Positions 30,737 through 38,664 are shown, counted from the stretch's first letter. The stretch: DNA of 64,000 bases from Bacillota bacterium (GCA_021771185.1 JAETPN010000001.1:68366-132365); one strand, 5' to 3'. The notes: a model not told the origin generated them from the letters alone. Made by a program: numbers and translations.

Positions 30737-30764
30737 GAAAAACACCTCCTATTATTTTTTTCGC

Positions 30765-30807
30765 GAGTGGTTACATCGAGTGCCCGCAACACTTCCTCTC
30801 CCACTTC
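30765..30807 (-). promoter_or_regulatory. Candidate L1-type leader hairpin before rplK
   Basis: On the minus strand GTGGGAG is paired at distance with ACCACTC, with an internal hairpin around GCGGGC. Layout resembles the rplA leader hairpin (GTGGGAG...ACCAC), so both could bind the same regulator, probably L1. Confidence 0.4.
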
Positions 30808-30834
30808 TTCTATATAAATATATATAGCCTATTC

Positions 30835-30863
30835 ATAATAACACATTTTATGTTTTTTGTAAA
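30835..30863 (-). promoter_or_regulatory. Promoter of rplK-rplA
   Basis: TTTACA (30858-30863), 17 nt, TATTAT (30835-30840) on the minus strand. A separate promoter fits the loss of linkage to nusG. Confidence 0.68.
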
Positions 30864-30877
30864 TAGTTTATACCATT

Positions 30878-31438
30878 TTAAAAAACTTTACCTTGTTTTT
30901 CATATATTTTTACTTTTTCTTTTCGATTTTTATATTTCTCTGTGATGTAATCACACATACTTTTTTTTGATCGAAACATAGTTTCCGCTTCTTTACGATA
31001 AGTCTCTAAAGCAATCCATTCATTTTGAATACAATATTCACTAAAGGTTGCCATCAAATGATAATCCATTTTTTTAGGATCGACAACCCTATTCTTTTCT
31101 TCTTTATAAGCTGCATATAAACCATTAATATAATATGTGGTTCGTTCACAAATAAGTTCTGAATTTATCGTATTTGGAATACGAAGAATCGTAAGTAATT
31201 GGCGTGTTACTATCATTGCATTTAAAAAAGCTGGAAATCCATTCGTATTTTGTGATAAAGCTTCTTTAAACTCCATTTCATGATACTTTGCCACCAATTT
31301 TGTCAAACTTTCATCATTCGCTGTTTCTAACAGAAAACTAGTATCCCCTTCCGCTAGAGTCAAAGCAGTAGAAAGCTCTCCGGATAAAATAGTAAAAATT
31401 TTCTCAATTTTATTATTTGTAATTTCTTGTTCTGTCAT
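30878..31438 (-). CDS. Conserved hypothetical protein, about 186 aa
   Basis: Not recognised. Soluble, mostly helical; starts MTEQEITNNKIEKIFTILSGELSTAL and ends with a basic stretch (SKKSMCDYITEKYKNRKEK). The longer frame from 31480 is rejected because GAGG precedes the ATG at 31438. It is one of the genes lying between nusG and rplK, where many Firmicutes have none. Confidence 0.7.
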   Translation of the reverse strand: MTEQEITNNKIEKIFTILSGELSTALTLAEGDTSFLLETANDESLTKLVAKYHEMEFKEALSQNTNGFPAFLNAMIVTRQLLTILRIPNTINSELICERTTYYINGLYAAYKEEKNRVVDPKKMDYHLMATFSEYCIQNEWIALETYRKEAETMFRSKKSMCDYITEKYKNRKEKVKIYEKQGKVF

Positions 31439-31543
31439 TTTTTCAACCTCAATTCCTTTAAATGTCCTATATAGTATCATAAATTTTAGAAATAAGCAAA
31501 TTACTTTATTTTAGATATAGAACTCAGAAAAAATTCTTTTTAT

Positions 31544-31580
31544 AAAAATAAAACAGAGATTCTTTAATCTCTATTTTAAG
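31544..31580 (-). terminator. Terminator after rdgB
   Basis: AGAGATT and AATCTCT pair around a 4-nt loop, with flanking T-rich sequence on the minus strand (TGTTTTATTTTT). It lies about 70 nt after the rdgB stop codon. Confidence 0.65.
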
Positions 31581-31650
31581 CTTTTTTTCTTTCTATAAGA
31601 ACAAATTCAATAACCATTTCTTGATCAAGTTAGAATACAAAGACTATTCT

Positions 31651-32220
31651 TTAACTTTTCTTATTTTCTTCTTTTAAATAATTCGATAGTTCTTCATAAG
31701 CTGTATTATCCCAAATTTGATAACGTTCTTCATCGGGAAGCTCTGCTAATGTTACATCTTTTCCTTCTGGAATAAAGATACGATCATAGCTCCAACCATA
31801 TTCTCCCCTCTTTTCAGTAGCAATTTTTCCATAGGTTTTAGATACGAAAATTTCAGTTTCTAATTCTTTTGTAGTATATGCTAGTACTTCAACAAAATAA
31901 GCCTCTCGATTTTTAAGTCCTTCCATAAGTTTTAAAATACCATCTTCTGTGATTGTTTCTTCAACATATTTTGTGTAAGCAGATGGAAAACCATGAAGCG
32001 CTGGAATTACTAAACCAGAATCATTTTTTAAAACATCCATGCCTAATTCTTTCGCTGCATATTGTGATGAATATATGGCAACATCTTCTATTTTGTCTGC
32101 CTGAATTTCAGGTAAATCTTCTATTTTTCTTCCTTCCACTTCAATCCCTAATGGATTCAAAATACTATTTGCCATTTCTAATTTAAACTTATTTCCTGTC
32201 GCATAAATTATTTTTTTCAT
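31651..32220 (-). CDS. Ham1/RdgB-family non-canonical purine NTP pyrophosphatase
   Basis: It hydrolyses dITP/XTP to the monophosphate, keeping deaminated purines out of nucleic acids. The 189-residue protein begins IIYATGNKFKLEMANSIL, the family substrate loop (T-G-N-x-x-K). It has KNDSGLVIPALHGFPSAYTKYVEE (catalytic D-S-G-L) and a modified ending GYDRIF-like (WSYDRIFIPEGKD). It is more divergent than standard RdgB (no SxxR tail), so the substrate may vary. Its ribosome binding site is the last codons of the transporter remnant upstream. Confidence 0.85.
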   Translation of the reverse strand: MKKIIYATGNKFKLEMANSILNPLGIEVEGRKIEDLPEIQADKIEDVAIYSSQYAAKELGMDVLKNDSGLVIPALHGFPSAYTKYVEETITEDGILKLMEGLKNREAYFVEVLAYTTKELETEIFVSKTYGKIATEKRGEYGWSYDRIFIPEGKDVTLAELPDEERYQIWDNTAYEELSNYLKEENKKS

Positions 32221-32221
32221 T

Positions 32222-32356
32222 TTATTCCTCCTTTGGTTTTATTTTAATTGCTAGATACATAAATGGTGTATCGAATAAAGCAATTACAAATTTAAAAATA
32301 TACATGGTAATACCAATGCTAATTAATGTACTAAATTGAAACCTTGTTTTGTCATA
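32222..32356 (-). pseudogene. C-terminal remnant of a VUT/YhhQ-like (queuosine precursor) transporter
   Basis: An open stretch of 44 codons with no start, ending in TAA just before rdgB. It encodes a hydrophobic tail, FSTLISIGITMYIFKF then VIALFDTPFMYLAIK. The Y-x-(F/L)-K-x-x-(I/V)-A-L-x-D-T-P-F-x-Y-L-A pattern recalls the last helix of VUT-family transporters. Stop codons lie immediately upstream. The sequence encoding its last residues is the AGGAGG site of rdgB, which may explain why this piece is kept. Confidence 0.5.
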
Positions 32357-32483
32357 TTAGTTATTCTAATTTTTATTATATCAAATTAAATATAAAATCT
32401 AATACTATCTATTCCATTTTATTTCATATATCATGTGTTCTATATAAATTTTATTAAAGAGTTTGTAATACAGAATTAATATT

Positions 32484-32510
32484 TGCGGTCGAAAAATTCG
32501 ACCACAAATT
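32484..32510. repeat. Inverted repeat downstream of ORF6N gene
   Basis: Two 12-nt arms, TTTGCGGTCGAA and TTCGACCACAAA, with a 3-nt loop and one mismatch. Neither strand has a U-tract after it, so it is not an ordinary terminator. The 32357-32613 stretch holds nothing else I can name apart from a short TTTCCGGAAA palindrome near 32546. Confidence 0.7.
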
Positions 32511-32613
32511 CATTTTTTCTTCATTTTCTAATTTTCACGAAAATCTTTCCGGAAATTTTTGAGGATTTTTTTGACTAAAAATACTATTAGTATTATTTGC
32601 TAACCACAAATTT

Positions 32614-33507
32614 CTAGTCTCCAACTTCTTCTTCAACTTTTTTTATTAAAGTGGTTATAACAATATCATCTTCTATCTTATTAATAGAAAATGTTTTACT
32701 TCCTGCGTAATTTAAAGATGCACCACAATGATATACATTTCTTTTATCTAAAATAAGATAACGGTCGTGAAACGTATTTGTATATACTATTCTTAAGTTA
32801 TGATACTGACTATTATATTTTTTTAAATCTATTTTTCTTAATAAATTATTATTTTTAGTAATTAATAATACTGGTACATTTATTTTTCTAATCATATCTA
32901 AAACGCTTTTATCCGCATATGCATCTATAATAACCAGTTCTTCTTCTGCCTTATTCATAATATCAATTAATTTCGAATAAGCATCATATATTTGGCCATC
33001 AAAGTAAATTTCATTTGTAGGATTCTTCTTTTCAAGGCATTCTAATGTGGAATGCAAAATTTTTAATTCTTTATCATGTTCAATTACCATTTTGTTTATG
33101 TATTGTTGTTCAATTAAACTATTAGAAATATATTTTCGCATCAATACAAAAGCATCCATGATTTGAATACTAACCTCAGCCGCAATTTTTGATTTGAGAA
33201 CGCTTGCAAGCATAGCAACGCCTTGCTCTGTAAAAACATATGGCAATTTTCTAACACCACCATGACTGTTAAATCTTGAAGTTCCAAAATGGAACTTCAA
33301 GTTATCATACTCTTCTTTAGTTAATTGAAAATAAAAATCTTTTGGAAAGCGTTCTATGTTTCTATTAACTGCCTTATTAACATCTTTAGTTCCATTCTTA
33401 CATTGATATAACTTTGCTAAATCAGAATCCAACATCACCTGTTTTCCTCTTATTTCGTATATCATATTTTCAATATTTACACATTCTTTTTCAATCAATT
33501 TATCCAT
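32614..33507 (-). CDS. ORF6N-domain protein with PLD-like C-terminal domain
   Basis: A 297-residue accessory protein. Residues about 12-100 form an ORF6N domain (IYEIRGKQVMLDSDLAKLYQC, KAVNRNIERFPKDFYFQLT, LPYVFTEQGVAMLASVLKS), a DNA-binding module known from phage antirepressors. A coiled linker (about 110-155) leads to a C-terminal domain with DAYADKSVLDMI and HDRYLILDKRNVYHCGASLNYAGS. The HxRxxxxD segment followed by GAS resembles one HKD-like motif of the phospholipase D superfamily. Such genes are common in phages and genomic islands. It stands alone between nusG and rplK, with a perfect 31-nt palindrome 27 nt upstream of its start. Confidence 0.8.
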   Translation of the reverse strand: MDKLIEKECVNIENMIYEIRGKQVMLDSDLAKLYQCKNGTKDVNKAVNRNIERFPKDFYFQLTKEEYDNLKFHFGTSRFNSHGGVRKLPYVFTEQGVAMLASVLKSKIAAEVSIQIMDAFVLMRKYISNSLIEQQYINKMVIEHDKELKILHSTLECLEKKNPTNEIYFDGQIYDAYSKLIDIMNKAEEELVIIDAYADKSVLDMIRKINVPVLLITKNNNLLRKIDLKKYNSQYHNLRIVYTNTFHDRYLILDKRNVYHCGASLNYAGSKTFSINKIEDDIVITTLIKKVEEEVGD

Positions 33508-33533
33508 ATAATTCTCCGTTCGTTAATTATTAA

Positions 33534-33564
33534 ATCTTTCAGTCAAAATTTTTGACTGAAAGAT
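33534..33564. repeat. Perfect 15-bp inverted repeat upstream of ORF6N gene
   Basis: Arms ATCTTTCAGTCAAAA (33534-33548) and TTTTGACTGAAAGAT (33550-33564) around a single T. It lies between the probable promoter (TTGACG, 17 nt, TAGACT, near 33604-33632) and the start codon, in the 5' UTR. It could be an operator or an attenuating hairpin. Confidence 0.85.
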
Positions 33565-33667
33565 ACTTCAAAAAAATAATATTATCACCACTCTATGGCT
33601 TAAGTCTATCATACGAACGAATGTACGTCAACAAAATTAACTAAACCTTTTAAAATATTTTTTTAAA

Positions 33668-33694
33668 CAAAAAAAACAAAGAGCCGCTCTTTGA
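33668..33694 (-). terminator. Terminator of secE-nusG operon
   Basis: CAAAGAG and CTCTTTG pair around three bases (33677-33693), followed on the minus strand by eight T. It ends the operon before the ORF6N insertion. Confidence 0.88.
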
Positions 33695-33710
33695 TTCTTT
33701 GTTTTGTAAT

Positions 33711-33932
33711 TTATCTTTTTCTTGAAGAATTCATACGAAAAAGTTTTCTTAATTTTTTAGAATTCGTTGTCTCTTCTATAGACTCTACTTTATGATTTAT
33801 ACTTTTTTGGGGACCATCATCATAGTTTTCTAAAGCTTTGTGTAAAGAATAAGGTATTCTATATGGCACTTTGGATACTCTAACTTTAGAACCCTTTTCG
33901 TAATCATAAAATGTTCTTGTTTTGTTCATCAT
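33711..33932 (-). CDS. Small basic protein after nusG, unknown function
   Basis: A 73-residue, strongly basic protein (MMNKTRTFYDYEKGSKVRVSK, C-terminal KKLRKLFRMNSSRKR). It is not RpmG or another ribosomal protein I recognise. The start overlaps the nusG stop by one base (TAATG), indicating coupling. The basic ends suggest RNA or DNA contact, but this is only inference. Confidence 0.65.
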   Translation of the reverse strand: MMNKTRTFYDYEKGSKVRVSKVPYRIPYSLHKALENYDDGPQKSINHKVESIEETTNSKKLRKLFRMNSSRKR

Positions 33933-34465
33933 TAAGCCTTTTCTATTTCTGTTAAAGCAAGTTCAACAACGGTTTCTTGACCAAATAAGTCAATAATAAC
34001 TTCAACTTGTTGATGTTCAACATCCATACTTTTTACAGTACCAAACATTCCAGCAAATGGTCCAGCAATAACTTTAACTTTATCATCAACATTAAGTTCA
34101 TTCCCAATTTCAAGACGACTAATTCCTTGACTACCTAAAATACGGTCTACTTCTTCTGGTGTTAGTGGGAAAGGTTTTGCTCCACGTCCAGATGAGCCAA
34201 TGAATCCTGTAACTCCTGGAGTATTACGAACAATAAACCACGCTTCATCCGTCATGACCATTTCAACTAAAATGTATCCTGGAAACATTTTTACATTTTT
34301 TTCTTTTTCTTTTCCATCTTTTGCTTCTACTATTTTTTGTTCAGGAACGACAACACGATAAATATAATCTTCCATTCCCATTGAACTTGCACGCATCTCT
34401 AACTTTTCTTTAACCTTATTCTCATGTCCAGAATAAGTATTAACAACATACCATTCTTTTTGCAT
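33932..34465 (-). CDS. nusG: Transcription termination/antitermination factor NusG
   Basis: A 177-residue protein. The NGN domain has EWYVVNTYSGHENKVKEKLE, MFPGYILVEMVMTDEAW and RNTPGVTGFIGSSG. The KOW domain is VDDKVKVIAGPFAGMFGTVKSMD. It binds the RNA polymerase clamp and affects elongation and termination. It overlaps secE by one base and the following small gene by one base. Confidence 0.98.
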   Translation of the reverse strand: MQKEWYVVNTYSGHENKVKEKLEMRASSMGMEDYIYRVVVPEQKIVEAKDGKEKEKNVKMFPGYILVEMVMTDEAWFIVRNTPGVTGFIGSSGRGAKPFPLTPEEVDRILGSQGISRLEIGNELNVDDKVKVIAGPFAGMFGTVKSMDVEHQQVEVIIDLFGQETVVELALTEIEKA

Positions 34466-34644
34466 TATTTCACCACCATCTTCGCTGCAGCGATAATAAC
34501 ATCACTAAGTGCGAAAAATAATCCAAAGAATACTAGAAAAGATAGCGTTGCAATAGAATAAGTAAGCATTTCCTTCTTTTTAGGCCATCTTACTTTTTTC
34601 ATCTCTTTTTTGACACTAACAAAGAAACGAGCTAATTTTTTCAT
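34465..34644 (-). CDS. secE: Preprotein translocase subunit SecE
   Basis: A 59-residue single-span membrane protein: MKKLARFFVSVKKEMKKVRWPKKKEM, followed by a helix SIATLSFLVFFGLFFALSDVI. The amphipathic helix with (V/T)-(R/T)-W-P is the SecE signature. It clamps SecY in the SecYEG channel. The ATG at 34644 has AGGTG upstream. The stop codon shares its last A with the nusG start. No rpmG precedes it. Confidence 0.95.
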   Translation of the reverse strand: MKKLARFFVSVKKEMKKVRWPKKKEMLTYSIATLSFLVFFGLFFALSDVIIAAAKMVVK

Positions 34645-34708
34645 ATTTTCACCTACTTTAATTTATGTGTTTTTTCTAAAATAAAAACACTATTTCGTGT
34701 TCATTTAT

Positions 34709-34737
34709 AAAATAACACAAAATAATGTTTCTGTCAA
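34709..34737 (-). promoter_or_regulatory. Promoter of secE-nusG
   Basis: TTGACA (34732-34737), 17 nt, TATTTT (34709-34714) on the minus strand. Confidence 0.75.
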
Positions 34738-34763
34738 TTTCTTTTGCCTAAAAATTTAGTTTT

Positions 34764-35504
34764 TTATTGTTTAACTAATGACAAGGTGTCTTTAGGGTTT
34801 TTCTTCACATATTCATATATTTCTGCGTACTGGCAAAAAATATCTTTTAATTCATTATTTGAATAAAAACGTTTCATATTATTTAAACTATCATTTTTTA
34901 TTGTAGAAAATAAAGTTTTTTCTTCATCATCTACTAAACGAATATGCCCCAATAAATCTTTTTCTGGTAAATCAATTCTTTTACTATAAAGATCATACGT
35001 TACCTTATCTTTTCCTTTACCACACACAATTTGCATCACTTCAACATCTTCTTTAGGTAAATTTGTTAATTTATGCATTTCATCTTGAATGACACATAAT
35101 AAATCTCGCACATAAACATCCATACCAAGGTAATTAAAACATTTTTGATAATCGGAAACAGTTTTAAATGAATTTTGTAAAACCTTTAATTTTTTTTGAT
35201 ACACCATTTTGGATTCATAATAATAATTTACATAACCTTTTTTTTCACAAAAAATATCTCTTAATGATTTTGGAATCGTAATTTCTCCTTTACATCCAAA
35301 AAACATACGAAAAGATAAATCCTTATTATCAAAAGCAGTTTCTAATAACAATTTTTTCTCTTCTTCACTACGAATATTTTGAACAGATAATTTTTTTACA
35401 TATTCCATGTAATGTTTTAAAAATTCACGATTTTCTGGGTGTTCAAGCAAAACATCTAATTTTCTTAATTCTTCATTATAAAATTTGACTAAAAGCTGAT
35501 TCAT
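34764..35504 (-). CDS. Conserved hypothetical protein, about 246 aa
   Basis: Not recognised. A soluble, charged protein with two Cys in the middle (FFGCKGEITIPKSLRDIFCEKKGYVNYYYESKM) and a C-terminal YEYVKKNPKDTLSLVKQ. The frame extends to 35594, but that part is the terminator/promoter region. The ATG at 35504 follows GGGGAG by six bases after another ATG at 35507. It has its own promoter (35533-35561). Confidence 0.72.
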   Translation of the reverse strand: MNQLLVKFYNEELRKLDVLLEHPENREFLKHYMEYVKKLSVQNIRSEEEKKLLLETAFDNKDLSFRMFFGCKGEITIPKSLRDIFCEKKGYVNYYYESKMVYQKKLKVLQNSFKTVSDYQKCFNYLGMDVYVRDLLCVIQDEMHKLTNLPKEDVEVMQIVCGKGKDKVTYDLYSKRIDLPEKDLLGHIRLVDDEEKTLFSTIKNDSLNNMKRFYSNNELKDIFCQYAEIYEYVKKNPKDTLSLVKQ

Positions 35505-35532
35505 CATAGTCTCCCCTCTCATTGGTAGAGAT

Positions 35533-35561
35533 AGAATACTACTAATTTTTCGTTTTGTCAA
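35533..35561 (-). promoter_or_regulatory. Promoter of 34764-35504
   Basis: TTGACA (35556-35561), 17 nt, TATTCT (35533-35538) on the minus strand, immediately after the terminator at 35565-35585. Confidence 0.72.
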
Positions 35562-35564
35562 ATT

Positions 35565-35585
35565 AAAAAGACGGGTTCCCCCATC
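35565..35585 (-). terminator. Terminator with GGAA tetraloop after YihY / candidate RNA
   Basis: On the minus strand GATGGG and CCCGTC form a 6-bp stem (one G-U) with a GGAA loop, followed by five T. Confidence 0.8.
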
Positions 35586-35595
35586 TCGAGACAAT

Positions 35596-35676
35596 ATTAC
35601 CTAAATTAATACTTAATAGTTCACAGTTAAACTAGATCCGGTACTAGATGTAGTCTGTCTAGATACATAGGGTAAT
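35596..35676 (-). ncRNA. Candidate structured RNA between YihY and its terminator
   Basis: Minus-strand ATTACC (35671-35676) can pair with GGTAAT (35596-35601), enclosing about 69 nt. Inside are three local stems: ATGTA/TACAT, CTAG...CTAG around ACCGGAT, and TAGTT/AACTA. A GGAA-loop terminator follows 10 nt later. This is more structure than a plain 3' UTR normally shows. It does not match a riboswitch class I know, and it is followed by a new promoter, so it would be a free small RNA or a structured 3' UTR of yihY. Confidence 0.35.
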
Positions 35677-35686
35677 AAGCTATATA

Positions 35687-36544
35687 TCATTTACTATCTT
35701 GTTCAACTTCTTCTTGTTTATTCATAGAAGATTCTTCCATTTTTTTATAGATGGATGAATTAATCGCAATACCAATCACAAGAACGTAGGATAATATATA
35801 TACCCAAAACATCATCATGATAATATTAGATAATCCACCATAAAATAAATCATAGCTATTAAAATGACTAATATAAATGGAATAAACGTAAGTTGCTAAA
35901 AGCCACATCACCGTTGTAAAAATAGCTCCCTTCGTTACAGAACGACTAGGGATTTTTTTAGATGGTGCGATGGTATATAACAATTTAATTATCCAGAAAA
36001 TCAATACGAAAGAAAACGGATATTTAATGAATAAGAAAGCCCAATAAAGTTGTGTACTAATTTGTGATAAAAATTCTAGTTCTAAAATAAAATCAAAAAT
36101 AGTATTTCCAAAAGCTAAAACAATTAAACAAAAGAAAAACAATAACATTAAAAGAACTGTTAAAATAATAGCTTTTACGCGTGTTTGTAAATACGTAGAT
36201 GATTTTTGTTCATACATGGTATCACAAGCTACAATAATCGCATGAGGACCATTGGACGCTAAAAAGAAACCAATCACCATAAACACTACAACATTAACAT
36301 CAATACCTTTTCCAGAAATAAAGGGCATTAATAATTCATTAATATCTTTAGGAACTAAGTTTGTTGCGAAATGAAGTACAGATTCTATCGAAATAGAAAA
36401 CTTAGATGCAATAAAACCAACTAAAGTAATAATAGGAATAATAGATAACACTAAAAAGAAAGCAATATGCCCTGGTAAAATTTTCATTGCTGGCTTCTGA
36501 ATAATATACAATAACTCTCTTACCCAATTTTTAATTTTTTTCAT
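35687..36544 (-). CDS. YihY/BrkB-family membrane protein
   Basis: About 285 residues with five or six membrane spans. ILPGHIAFFLVLSIIPIITLVGFI is the conserved YihY N-terminal motif (A-F-F-x-x-L-S-x-x-P). IGFFLASNGPHAIIVACDTMY and YGGLSNIIMMMFWVYILSYVLVIG are also conserved. Function is not settled; the family was once named RNase BN in error. The tail is acidic (KQEEVEQDSK). GTG and ATG codons upstream (36553, 36547) are possible starts; ATG at 36544 is best spaced from AGGTG. Confidence 0.87.
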   Translation of the reverse strand: MKKIKNWVRELLYIIQKPAMKILPGHIAFFLVLSIIPIITLVGFIASKFSISIESVLHFATNLVPKDINELLMPFISGKGIDVNVVVFMVIGFFLASNGPHAIIVACDTMYEQKSSTYLQTRVKAIILTVLLMLLFFFCLIVLAFGNTIFDFILELEFLSQISTQLYWAFLFIKYPFSFVLIFWIIKLLYTIAPSKKIPSRSVTKGAIFTTVMWLLATYVYSIYISHFNSYDLFYGGLSNIIMMMFWVYILSYVLVIGIAINSSIYKKMEESSMNKQEEVEQDSK

Positions 36545-36600
36545 CATACACACCTAACTTCTATTATTTCCATTTTATTACAAATTATTTAAAAATTCAA

Positions 36601-36630
36601 GAAAAAAGAATGCTTACTCTGCACTCTTAA
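36601..36630 (-). terminator. Terminator of gatCAB-GGDEF transcription unit
   Basis: AAGAGTGC and GCATTCTT pair with a 7-nt loop, followed by T residues on the minus strand. It overlaps the last codons of the GGDEF gene. Confidence 0.7.
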
Positions 36631-38653
36631 TTTCTTGTTTATTAGACTTCATATCAGACGTTGCTTCATTAATCGCATCATCAATCGTTTTAATCGCATT
36701 CACAATCATACTATATCCTGAGGCTACACCAAATCCATGTTCTAATTCCTTAAATTCTTTATGTAATTTACGAATATAAGATACAATTTGTTTTTCTGTA
36801 TACCCAACCATATAAATTAAGAATTCATCACCACTTGTACGAATAATTTCACTATTATCCATCTGTGTCTTAATTAAAATAGAAGCTGCTTGTTTTATGA
36901 CATTATCCCCAGCTTGATGACCATAATTATCATTAATATAGTTTACATTATTTAAATCCACAATAACAATGGTTTGAGGATATATTTCACTATTATCCCA
37001 TTCTTCCATTTGATCATTTAAATAATTACGATTTTTTAAAGAGGTTAACATATCAATATATTTAATCTTATCCCCTTTAACAACGATTGTTTTTTGTTTT
37101 TTCTCACGCTTTGTTAGTTGATAAATACCAAAAATCGAGAAGAATAAAACAATCATTGAACTTAGAATCAAAACAATAATACGCCATAAAGATGGTTTAT
37201 TTAATGTGTGATCTAGTTCTGTATAAGCATGATTTATAATTTCTGTTTGATTGACATACGTTAAATAAAAATCAAAGAAACGATTAAACGTTTGATTCCC
37301 ATTTGCATCTTTTGAGATAAATGAATATGGTTCTCCTAGACTAAATTGATAATCTACTTTAAACTTTTTCAATTTGTTTTGATAATAATTATATGTTTCT
37401 AAATCTAATACAATAATATCATTTTTTGAAAGATCTTTGATTAACGACTTCACATTATCTGATGTTTTTACTTTAATTCCTTGTCCCTTTAACACTTCAG
37501 AAATAAGTGTCCCTTTTACTGCACGCACTTCTTTTCCAGTTAGAGAGGCTAAAGTATTTACAGTAATACTATTTTTCTTTGAAGATAAGACAACAATTTG
37601 TTCGTTAATATGTGATGCTGTTCGATATGTTTTTACATCATATTTTGCTGTTTCATTATTTGAAAAGAAGAAATCTATTTTTCCTTGATTAAATGCTTTT
37701 ACCAAATCATCAATAGTATCATATTCATCAAAGCTAATTTCAACATCCGTTAAACGAGCAAAGTCTTTTAAGAAAGATGTATTAATTCCTACAAATTTAC
37801 CATTAACAATGGTATCAAATGGTAAATTATCAACAAATCCATAAGCATAACGCTTACTATGGAAAGTTGCTTTATCTGGCTCTGCAGTATTACTAAATGT
37901 AAAATAGTCTTTCGTAAAATTTTCTCTAAAAGATTCATCAAAATGTTCTTTTGACCATTTTTTATAATACTTTTTTAAAATAGAATTTAGCTGCGGATTT
38001 TTCCCCAAACTAATCACATAATCTTCTGTCATTTCTGTAATATTATAAGCAATGTTTAAAGATTCATTACTAGTTACCTGATTCATATAAACAGTTTTAG
38101 GTAACACAATAGCATTCACTTCACTAAATTTTAATAACTCTTCAGTATTTGCAAATGTTTTATATGTAACTTCAGTAGAACCCGTTAAATATTTTTGAAC
38201 TTTTTCTACTTGATTTTCTAATACCCCAATCGTTAATTGCTTGATGTCACTTGTTGCATTATAAATAGTTCGATCTTTTGTTAATAACACATAATTATCT
38301 TGATAAACTAAAATATCATCTTTTGTTTTTTTAGGAACAATTCGAAAAGCATATGCTGTATCACTAGGTTCACTACCATAAGAATAAGATAGTTCATTAA
38401 AATCTAAATTGGTATTTTTTTCTAAATCATTTAAAAAATCAAAAATAATTCCTTTTCCTACATTAGAAAAAACAGGAACACCATCGATAATAGAAAAATC
38501 TTGGATTTGGTTTTTATTTTGTTCAATCCATTCTTTTTCAACAAGTGTTAAATTATTTTTATCTTGATGATTTACAATATAATATGCACCACCAGCTACT
38601 CCACCAAATAAGAGTAGTGTGATCATAATTACAAATATTCTACTTGCTTTCAT
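36614..38653 (-). CDS. Solute-binding domain-GGDEF diguanylate cyclase
   Basis: A 679-residue membrane sensor. It has an N-terminal signal/anchor (about 5-28), then one or two extracytoplasmic SBP-type (family 3) domains (about 60-470; KRYAYGFVDNLPFDTIVNGKFVGINTSFLKDF is typical). A membrane span follows (WRIIVLILSSMIVLFFSIFGIYQL, near 490-515). The C-terminal GGDEF domain has DMLTSLKNRNYLND, IVDLNNVNYINDNYGHQAGD and RTSGDEFLIY. The SGDEF signature is compatible with c-di-GMP synthesis. It would couple an external ligand, perhaps an amino acid, to c-di-GMP. It lies 11 nt after the small gene 38665-39114. No EAL or PilZ gene is in the window. Confidence 0.88.
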   Translation of the reverse strand: MKASRIFVIMITLLLFGGVAGGAYYIVNHQDKNNLTLVEKEWIEQNKNQIQDFSIIDGVPVFSNVGKGIIFDFLNDLEKNTNLDFNELSYSYGSEPSDTAYAFRIVPKKTKDDILVYQDNYVLLTKDRTIYNATSDIKQLTIGVLENQVEKVQKYLTGSTEVTYKTFANTEELLKFSEVNAIVLPKTVYMNQVTSNESLNIAYNITEMTEDYVISLGKNPQLNSILKKYYKKWSKEHFDESFRENFTKDYFTFSNTAEPDKATFHSKRYAYGFVDNLPFDTIVNGKFVGINTSFLKDFARLTDVEISFDEYDTIDDLVKAFNQGKIDFFFSNNETAKYDVKTYRTASHINEQIVVLSSKKNSITVNTLASLTGKEVRAVKGTLISEVLKGQGIKVKTSDNVKSLIKDLSKNDIIVLDLETYNYYQNKLKKFKVDYQFSLGEPYSFISKDANGNQTFNRFFDFYLTYVNQTEIINHAYTELDHTLNKPSLWRIIVLILSSMIVLFFSIFGIYQLTKREKKQKTIVVKGDKIKYIDMLTSLKNRNYLNDQMEEWDNSEIYPQTIVIVDLNNVNYINDNYGHQAGDNVIKQAASILIKTQMDNSEIIRTSGDEFLIYMVGYTEKQIVSYIRKLHKEFKELEHGFGVASGYSMIVNAIKTIDDAINEATSDMKSNKQEIKSAE

Positions 38654-38664
38654 CTCTTTACCAC

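Noticed and set aside
31581-31650. Short open tail (FVLIERKKA) after rdgB as a gene remnant
   Set aside because: About 20 codons without a recognisable family; too short to support.
33711-33932. Ribosomal protein L33 (rpmG) next to nusG
   Set aside because: The 73-residue basic protein lacks the L33 Cys pairs and pattern, and lies downstream of nusG, not upstream of secE.
34660-34705. Terminator between 34764-35504 and secE
   Set aside because: GTGTTTTT/AAAAACAC can pair, but it lies downstream of the secE promoter and has no U-tract in the right place; more likely a leader stem.
35565-35690. Known riboswitch (ydaO/c-di-AMP-like because of GGGGGAACC)
   Set aside because: The G-rich stretch is explained by the terminator stem with a GGAA loop; the other conserved parts of that riboswitch are missing and a promoter separates it from the next gene.
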